23,269 nucleotides of DNA from Carex sylvatica (Eukaryota; Streptophyta; Magnoliopsida; Poales; Cyperaceae): NCBI GenBank assembly GCA_964058845.1, contig CAXKVR010000887.1:1-23269 (forward strand). The letters run 5' to 3'. The number at the start of each line of letters is the position of its first letter. The first letter of the stretch is position 1. The translations under genes were made by a program, and so were the position numbers. The notes under the pieces are model-generated. The model did not search any database, was not told the origin of the DNA, and was given only the letters and a program-made list of their open reading frames with translations. Positions 17,408-23,269 of the stretch are shown in pieces.

Positions 17408-18705
17408 GTCGAAATTTTTTAAAATATCATTTCTTCAAAAAAAAAAAAAAAAAAAAAAAATTACGATTTTTGAATAATTTCAAATTTACCACGGCCGTAT
17501 TTAGAGAATGCGGCCTCATCTTTTGAGGACCGCATTTAGAAAATGCGATCTCAAAGAACTGCATCTAGGGATGCGGCCCTAATTTTATTTTATTTTCCAA
17601 AGTTTTGAGAAGCGAGAGTCAAATTGTCTATCTTTCTCTTAGTTTGTCTTATTGGTCTTAGGAGAGCTGCACTGCTTAACTTCACTGCAATGGGACGATG
17701 GATTCTCAGAAAATTATATATATAATATATTATTTTATTTTATAATTATTTTAATATTCTGAAAGTTTATTCACTGATAACCTTAAATTAATTTTATTAT
17801 AAAAAGTCCAATTAGATATATAATATATTATTTTATTTTATAGTTATTTTTCACCAAAGACCGTAGAAGTTTATTTGCCGATGTTTCTAAATTTATTTTT
17901 ATTACAAAGAAGTCCCCTAAAATATATATTATTTTAGTATTATTTTTCACCAAAGATCCTAGAAGTTTATTTGTCGAATCCCTAAATTTTTTTTTATTAC
18001 AAAGAAGTCCAATAACATATATATTATTTTATTTTATTTTGTGATTATTTTTCACCAAAGACTCTAGAAGTTTATTTGCCGATAGCTATAAATTAAACTT
18101 CTAGGGTCTTCCGTGAAAAATATTCACAAAATAAAATAAAATAATATATATGTTATTGGACTTATTTGTAATAAAAATAAATTTAAAGATATTGGCAAAT
18201 AAACTTCTAGGATTTTTGATGAAAAATAATTATAAAATAAAATAATATATATATCTAATTAGATTTTTTTGCAATAAAAATTAATTTAAGGCTATCGACG
18301 AATAAACTTCTAGTGTCTTCGGTGAAAAATAACCATAAAATAAAATAATATATATGTAATTAAATTTTATTGCAATAAAAATTAATTTAACACCATCGAT
18401 AAATAAATTTTTAGAATCTTCGAAAAAATAATTATAAAATAAAATAATATATTATTAAATTCGCTGATATCCTTCAATAGCGAATCATGTTATGCTTTCC
18501 CTTCTGAAACTAGCGAATCAGCTGACAACTCTCAAAGTTTTGGGAAAAAAAATAGGGCCACATCTCTAGGTGCGATCACTATTCTGAGGGGTCGCATCCT
18601 CTAGATACGACTGTGTTATTTTTCAAATTTATCAGAATTATTGTTTTTTTTTGTTTTTTTTAATTTTTTTAAATTTTTAAAAATGGTGTATTTAAAAATT
18701 TCGGC
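17408..18705. mobile_element. foldback with inverted arrays of ~100-bp tandem repeats and GCGGCC-type hairpin units
   Basis: The ends gtcgaaattttttaaaatat and (reverse complement of the right end) gccgaaatttttaaata match. Next come poly-A/poly-T (17438-17460, 18640-18670) and caaattta-type text. Then each side has a cluster of short palindromes: ggccgtatttagagaatgcg, ccgcatttagaaaatgcg and gcatctagggatgc on the left, their counterparts at 18555-18612 on the right. The inner arms hold about four units each, anchored at gaagtttat (17762, 17865, 17961, 18065) and mirrored aaacttct (18095, 18201, 18304, 18404). The symmetry centre is near 18085. Class unknown; there is no transposase. Confidence 0.75.
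17492..17578. repeat. three tandem short palindromes (left hairpin cluster)
   Basis: Unit 1, at 17492-17514, pairs ggccgtattt with gaatgcggcc. Unit 2, at 17530-17548, pairs cgcattt with aaatgcg exactly. Unit 3, at 17561-17575, pairs gcatc with gatgc around tagg. Spacers are cctcatcttttgagg, itself a 5-bp stem, and gatctcaaagaact. Confidence 0.7.
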
Positions 18706-18845
18706 TCCAATTACATATATATAATTATTAGACAATCTAAAATAGATCAGAGCCATTCATTTAAAATCATAGATCAAGATAAAATTAGAGTAAAAATGTC
18801 CAACAATGCCTAAATTCCCACAATTAAATAATAAAGTGGTCAGAA
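18706..18845. other. no feature recognised
   Basis: AT-rich flank of the foldback element, with tacatatatataattatta. No gene. Confidence 0.3.
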
Positions 18846-19132
18846 TAAGAGGTGTCAATGAGTCAGGCCGAGTCGTTATTTATTATAATAAGTTCATAAA
18901 AATATTAATTGTGTAAGTGCTATCATTTAGTCAAATAAAAAATTTAGGAGTTGACTTTGATGTTTGAGGAAATGAGTTCGGGTCCCAGTGATACTAATGT
19001 ATCGCATCCCAATCCAAAATAACTCGTTGACATAATTCATAAAATAATTATAAATATGTTGCCGTGACTTATAATCCGATCCGGGAGATGTCAAAAAGAT
19101 TGAACTGATATCTATTTATTTATGGTCGTACG
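18846..19132. mobile_element. possible hAT-like end (taagaggtgtcaatg)
   Basis: 18846 reads taagaggtgtcaatgagtca, then ggccgagtcg, a common hAT-like terminal plus subterminal pattern. No matching right end with an 8-bp duplication was found nearby. The remainder (18880-19132) has gtgtaagtgctatcatttag and ggtcccagtgatactaatgt but no recognisable gene. Confidence 0.3.
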
Positions 19133-20030
19133 TAGGAGTGTCAACGGGTTGAATCAGGGGCTTATTTCATTATTTTTCTCGACGTGTTTGATCTGGTTCA
19201 ATCAAACGGGTCACAGATCAATCAAATCCGACTCATGTAACATGATTACTTATTTATTCTAATTAATTCATTATGCAACTTAATCTCAATTTATAATTAA
19301 TTTAATTAGTGTGTAATATACCTTAATTAGTGCTAAATTTTAAACTAAATAAAACCACCGTTAAATAGGCCGGGTTGGGTCGGATCCATACAAAATCTGA
19401 CTTAATTCGGACCTAAAATCATAGATATGCATCTAATGAAGGAAAAAACGTGATACTACGTGACTAACATACTTTGATTTGGTCATGTTCCGTTACGGCA
19501 TGCGACCAAATTTACTACTTTCACATGACGGAACGTAATATGACTAAAATAGTGGAGGACATTCGCGCTAGGTGTGGTCACAACGTGACCTCACATGATG
19601 TAATTGATCATAGTTTTTTTTTTTTTTTTTTCAGATTTTAAGTTAGTTGAAAAAAAATAATATCAAAAGATACTTAAAAGAAACTATTACAAAATAAATA
19701 AAAAATCATAAAAGAATAATGTTAAAAAAATTAGTCAAGTTGTGCCATATGAGAGTGACATATTATGATCATAAAAATTAATGTGACGTAATGTGTCATT
19801 TTTTTACTGAAGAGAGATATTGCGTGACCAACACATGTAATGTTATGTGCACAATATATCTGAGATATGCTGTAACGAAACTAGTAATGACATAACTAAT
19901 TACTTTTACTATAAGTACCGAATTTATTTAGTTATCGAGATAAATTATGGTAAAAAATAACTGATCAATACCAGATTTTGGTCGGATCGGATCAAATCAC
20001 CCGTCCAAGGATCGAATTTTAACATCCCTA
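19133..20030. mobile_element. possible hAT-like element, ends TAGGAGTGTCAA / TAGGGATGTTAA
   Basis: The left end taggagtgtcaacgggttga and the right end, reversed, tagggatgttaaaattcgat are similar. Both are followed by gggt/gatc-rich subterminal words (cggatcggatcaaatcaccc near 19983). The flanking 8-mers gtcgtacg and ctaatgag do not match, so the pair may belong to different elements or the duplication is lost. The ACGT-motif repeat copy lies inside. Confidence 0.35.
19447..19925. repeat. third copy of the ACGT-motif repeat (copy C)
   Basis: cgtgatactacgtgactaac, gtggaggacatt, gtggtcacaacgtgacctca, a T-run of about 18 at 19615, ttttaagttagttg, then gatatgctgtaacgaaacta with gtaatgacataactaatta. 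These follow the same order as 13998-14420. Identity is lower than between segments A and B. Confidence 0.6.
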
Positions 20031-20395
20031 CTAATGAGCATTAGCAAATCAATAAAATTGGATCGGTCAAAGAGTTAGATGTCCTACTCTATCTGGACCA
20101 ACACGGCAACACTTCAGATGCTGGCGGCACCTAAGCTAATAACTCACAATTTGTGTTTAGATTCGGACCGTCTGATCTCTACTTCAACACGAATGTGAAA
20201 AAGGATTGCGTGTAATTTGCTTGGACCAAATTTGTCCGAATTATGATCGATACTGATCGGTGTAGAGCGCCCGATCCCTGGCAAAGCACTCATTGCCTTC
20301 TCAGAGGGTGCTTCATGTTGGAATTAATGAGGAAATAGATGATAGTAATTTTATTGGCAGCACGACTTACACCGTAAAAGTTTGGTTTCAGCAAA
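20031..20395. repeat. mixed spacer with a dispersed-repeat fragment
   Basis: On the minus strand about 20140-20190 reads gagatcagacggtccgaatc, taaacacaaattgtgagtta. This aligns loosely with gaatcagatggtctagatct, taactcaaattttgcgtta at 8187-8225. The rest is unassigned. Confidence 0.35.
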
Positions 20396-20545
20396 GGATG
20401 CATCTAAGTCTCAACGAATTTTGATTACAGGGATGCATCTAAGTCCTAACAAATTTTGACTACAAGGATACATCTAAGTCTTAACAAACTTTTATTGGAG
20501 TTTACAAATTTTGATCACATAAACGCATCCAACTCTTAACTACCA
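20396..20545. repeat. 35-bp minisatellite, about 3.5 units
   Basis: Units start gga(t)gcatctaagtc at 20396, 20431 and 20466, an exact 35-bp period. The body is (t/c)(c/t)aac(g/a)aattttga(t/c)taca. Unit 3 carries about 20 extra bases (a second ttacaaattttgatcaca). A degraded fourth unit starts near 20521 (acgcatccaactcttaac). Confidence 0.85.
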
Positions 20546-21130
20546 AAGAAATTCATTATAACTTTTTTTAAGGAATAAAGGACAAATACTAATTTCATTA
20601 GAAAGTAAAGAGTACGAATTGCCAAATTGGTCCCGCATCCGGTACCCATACCATTCATAATAATTATTCTCCATAAATTATAAATTATAAACTTCATTTA
20701 TCAAATGAATATTTTTTAAAATTAAAGTACACAATTATTTTGTTCATGCAGATAACCTTCCATTAATATTGTAATAGATAATTTGCAATTATAATCTGTG
20801 TACTTTGACAATTGTGTCAAAGGTCATGTACAACATATACTCATACATATATGATAAAATGCACATTTGTTATAATCAAAATTACATATTTATTTCATCT
20901 GAAACTAACGCATATTTAATAATTTATAATGATCATCATGACTGAAAGAGAAACATTTTTTTGCCAAAAATACATGGACGATAATTAGGGGATCAAACTA
21001 TCAGGTGGAGAATCATAACCCAACAAACCCAAATAAAATAATCAGTCTTGGGGAAGATTCTAGATCTCTGTGGTACAGCAAGACACTTGTTGTATAACGG
21101 TTACAATATGTAATAGCAAATACACTTGTT
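20546..21130. other. no feature recognised upstream of the candidate gene
   Basis: AT-rich DNA with no terminal repeats or microsatellites that I can see. If the exon at 21294 is real, this includes its promoter-distal region. The 79-codon minus frame at 21013-21252 has no domain. Confidence 0.3.
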
Positions 21131-21135
21131 ACCAA

Positions 21136-21142
21136 TATAAAT
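21136..21142 (+). promoter_or_regulatory. TATA-like box upstream of the candidate exon
   Basis: tataaat in the context accaatataaatcgcc lies 152 bp before the candidate start codon. That spacing would allow a start site near 21165-21175 and a 5' leader of roughly 120 bp. In AT-rich DNA such a match is weak evidence alone. Confidence 0.3.
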
Positions 21143-21293
21143 CGCCTAAAGGCATTAATACTCGGTTTATGCAACGTAACTTCCAAATTTAGCTCCCGAG
21201 AATTCCACAAAAATTTGCTAAATTTCGGACCGCACTCTTCCCCTTTAAGCACTTAGAACCCTCCCATAGAGGGAAGCAAAGAAGAGGAATCTA

Positions 21294-21499
21294 ATGGAGA
21301 AACTCCATATGGTTTTGCGCCTAAAAACCCCTTATGGAGTCTCTATGGTTTCACCGATTGCTATGAGGCGGCGCCCCGGACAGGCTACACTAGCGAAGAA
21401 GTTTCAATTCAGACCGCACTGTTCTATAAGGGAAATGCAACTTCCACCGGTGCTTCCTTTGCCAATGAAGGAGCCACTGGCAATGCCTGACACTGACAG
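21294..21499 (+). CDS. candidate first coding exon of an unrecognised gene
   Basis: The ATG at 21294 (context ctaATGG) opens 68 codons plus two bases up to a good donor, gacag|gtacc. The peptide begins MEKLHMVLRLKTPYGVSM and ends PLPMKEPLAMPDTDR. It is basic, with RRRP near residue 25, repeated methionines and a proline-rich end. It could be an organelle-targeting leader, but that is only an inference from composition. The exon uses many GC-rich codons (agg cgg cgc ccc) and stands out from the AT-rich flanks. A TATA-like box and a leader-like stretch precede it, and T-rich intron-like DNA follows. I do not recognise the family. Remaining exons would lie downstream, possibly outside the window. 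It may also be a gene remnant. Confidence 0.4.
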
Positions 21500-21666
21500 G
21501 TACCAGTTAAAATCTTCTTTTCTCTTTTAATTTTGTATTTTGATCTGTGTCGATCTGGTTTTTCTTTTTCAGTTTTATTATCTCTCTGTTCAATTCTCTG
21601 TTCTATCTGCATGCAAGTTTGATTTATGTTCATTAGATCTATCGATCCCTTTTCAGCATTTGACAG

Positions 21667-21745
21667 GAAGATGGCAAAGAACGAGATAGTATATAATTCC
21701 ATAATCAAATTTGACGTCTGCATTGTAAGATTTGCGGCAGTTTAG
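21667..21745 (+). CDS. possible second exon of the candidate gene
   Basis: An acceptor-like tract, cgatcccttttcag...ttgacag|gaag, allows joining to the exon at 21499 in phase. The frame then reads KMAKNEIVYNSIIKFDVCI until a TAG at 21743-21745. Alternatively the frame leaves at a gtaaga donor at 21725. The nearer acceptor (ttttcag at 21653-21659) would hit a stop at once. The exon is short and no homology is known, so this is a guess from splice signals. Confidence 0.15.
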
Positions 21746-22310
21746 GGATGTAGGATTTAGGGTTTATGTTGGGTTTGTGTGTATTTTGGGCCGAAATTTA
21801 GCTGATCGTCAGTTATGTTAAAATATTAATTATAGTAATACTGTTTTTCAATTGGAAATAAATCGTATAGAATAAGATAGAACTGAAAGCAACATTCTCT
21901 GTTTTTAATTCAAACCTATGGTTCTTTTCTTGACAGCCTAACCTTCTCCACTTTTCTCTATTTTATTACGCATTTCACAAGTAGAATCCTAGTTTCAGTC
22001 AATGGATCTGTAATCAATGACATGCATATTTGGATCATTCGAGAGAAAAAAATTACAAGGGGTTTGATTTAAGCGTTTCTTAATTTCAATTTGAGCTGCC
22101 ACACTCTGAAAGTAACAGAAAGTAATTCCGGCTTAATTACGACAAAGAATTTGTCAATTTTAGAATGTAATCAGAATTTCATGTGTAGCGATTGTAGAGC
22201 GGCTTGCATGAACTGAGGAAAATAAATTTTGCATTTTGATCAGTGATATGGAAAAAAAGAGAGATCATTGGAATCTGAAATTGAGCAATTCAAGTTAGTA
22301 CCCTCTCATG
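21746..22310. other. intron-like or intergenic DNA
   Basis: T- and A-rich without repeats. Several cag/gta signals are scattered here but no open segment with a convincing coding look was found. Confidence 0.3.
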
Positions 22311-22804
22311 ATGAAATATATTATTTGGGTTGTAAGCCCAAATACTTGATTCCTGGCCTATTTTCTTTTTGAATGCCTCAATACAACCACAGAGGTGAGT
22401 AAATTGTGGGCCTCCATTAAGTCACAGGCTTTAGTTTAAACCTAAATTGACCCAATTTTAATTTTGGGATGTGCCAAGGCATATATTGGCGAGAAAGGAA
22501 TTACGAGTTTATGACATCCAGCGAGGGACATGTCATGTTAGCAATTGATTGTGACTAATTAGGTCATTAAAGAATGTAATGCCCATGGTCTAGTTAGGTA
22601 TGTCTGTCCCCACTATGAAGTATTAAATGTCATGAGAATTAAATAAGGCACTAATAAGACGCATATGACATTAAATATTAGGTAATTGTTATTAAGATAC
22701 TTTTATAGGACTCAAAATATAGAAATACCTGTTATAAGGTCAAGTTGTGTGATTGGCAATTTACCACAGTGGTGAACTTCAAAACCATTAATTTAACCTA
22801 AGAG
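22311..22804. other. unclassified, repeat-like
   Basis: The composition and wording differ from the flanks. There is a small hairpin, ttgggttgtaagcccaa, at 22325. Later come gacatccagcgagggacatg and two similar pieces with attaaatgtcatga / gacattaaatatta (22623 and 22668). It resembles LTR-type repeat DNA, but no TG...CA pair, primer-binding site or duplication was found. Confidence 0.25.
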
Positions 22805-22883
22805 ATGTCTTGTTTGAGAAAGAAGTTGCTTGATAAACTTATTGAAATTACACTACTTAGTCCTAATGATAGTACACAAGTAA

Positions 22884-22908
22884 ATACAACAACAACAACA
22901 ACAACAAT
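22884..22908. repeat. (AAC)n microsatellite
   Basis: aatacaacaacaacaacaac followed by further aac units to aacaattg. It produces the threonine run in the spurious plus frame 22805-23023. Confidence 0.9.
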
Positions 22909-23069
22909 TGTATACACCATAAATTATAAAATATATACATATGCTGGTCTCCTTTTTTTGTACTATATGGAACATTGTATAATTCAATATATCCATCGTT
23001 ACAAACATTATTTAATCAAATAAATATAAAATTATTTTACATATGACAATCAGTTTTTTTTTTTCTATA

Positions 23070-23156
23070 GAGTAAATGGGTACGATAACCATTATCTATA
23101 TTTTGTGGTCTATTTATGAATATTATAATTTTGAAACCAATTTATTGACACCTCTA
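23070..23156. mobile_element. right end of a hAT-like element
   Basis: ttattgacacctcta at 23142-23156 reads tagaggtgtcaataa in reverse, a TAGxGGTGTCAA-type terminus. The inner flank has gggtacgataaccattatc, like the gtacgataa subterminal words of the 4302-6229 element. The left end is not identified. The last 113 bp show nothing further. Confidence 0.4.
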
Positions 23157-23269
23157 ATGGGTAATGCGAACCTTTTAATCAATGGCCAAAGACGCACTTA
23201 TCTTTCCACCTACTTTTCCGTTAGTCAAAACTTGGAATCAAATCTCCCATCTCTCAAGTGCATCGTTTT

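Noticed and set aside
9867..20545. Regular repeats as a CRISPR array
   Set aside because: The units are contiguous minisatellites without unique spacers, there are no cas genes and the DNA is eukaryotic.
21013..21252. 79-codon minus-strand frame opposite the candidate promoter
   Set aside because: No domain; overlaps the TATA-like box and leader of the plus-strand candidate; more likely a chance frame.
22805..23023. 72-codon plus frame with a threonine run
   Set aside because: The run is the (AAC)n microsatellite; flanks are AT-rich and show no motif.
18846..23156. taagaggtgtcaa at 18846 and ttgacacctcta at 23156 as two ends of one 4.3-kb hAT element
   Set aside because: The flanking 8-mers do not match and no transposase lies between; each is kept only as a single end.
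23073..23160. 8-bp direct repeat aatgggta at about 23074 and 23155 as a target duplication
   Set aside because: The enclosed ~75 bp lacks terminal inverted repeats, and the left copy looks like a hAT subterminal word; a chance match is likely.
1..23269. tRNA, rRNA or other structured RNA genes
   Set aside because: Both strands were read for tRNA box A/B-like pairs and rRNA-like text; none was convincing.

Overview
The window looks like nuclear intergenic DNA of a flowering plant. It is AT-rich and has long A, T and TA tracts. It is dense with plant-type transposon debris: hAT-like elements with 8-bp target duplications, a plant LINE fragment with an RVT zinc-binding domain, Copia-like LTR pieces, and many foldback elements. 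There are no operons, ribosome binding sites or long open frames. Species cannot be read from it. All alignments below were made by eye.

Layout, left half. 1-350 is a GAGCCGAG-type repeat. 1017-1795 is a complete non-autonomous hAT-like element with a perfect 8-bp target duplication and a gene-like GC-rich cargo. 2390-2970 is a degenerate AATTCG-rich repeat. 3100-3680 is a foldback. 4294-6237 is a second hAT-like element, carrying a (TA)/(GA)-flanked foldback (family F, copy F1). 6241-6390 is a terminal-like sequence that recurs twice later. 6391-6866 is F2. 6867-7830 is the 3' end of a dead LINE on the minus strand. 7850-8275 is a fragment of a dispersed repeat. 8594-9614 is a 1-kb palindrome. 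9867-10010 is a minisatellite.

Layout, right half. 10211-10400 is a small foldback. 11141-11743 is a minus-strand Copia-like LTR piece. 12530-13650 is a head-to-tail cluster of four more F copies joined by TA/CT microsatellites. 13998-17170 is rich in ACGT-core motifs and contains a 1.36-kb segment present twice (A 14272-15628, B 15789-17170), separated by the tail of a Copia LTR. 17408-18705 is a foldback whose arms are built of ~100-bp tandem repeats. 18846-20030 holds hAT-like ends and a third copy of the ACGT-motif repeat. 20396-20550 is another minisatellite. 21136-21745 holds the only plausible host gene signal: a TATA-like box, an ATG-initiated exon and a good splice donor. The remaining 1.5 kb is intron-like or intergenic and ends with a hAT-like terminus.

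No genes here visibly work together. The biology is transposon nesting. The most distinctive parts are the F family tied to TA microsatellites, the inverted tandem-array element at 17.4-18.7 kb, and the duplicated ACGT-motif composite.
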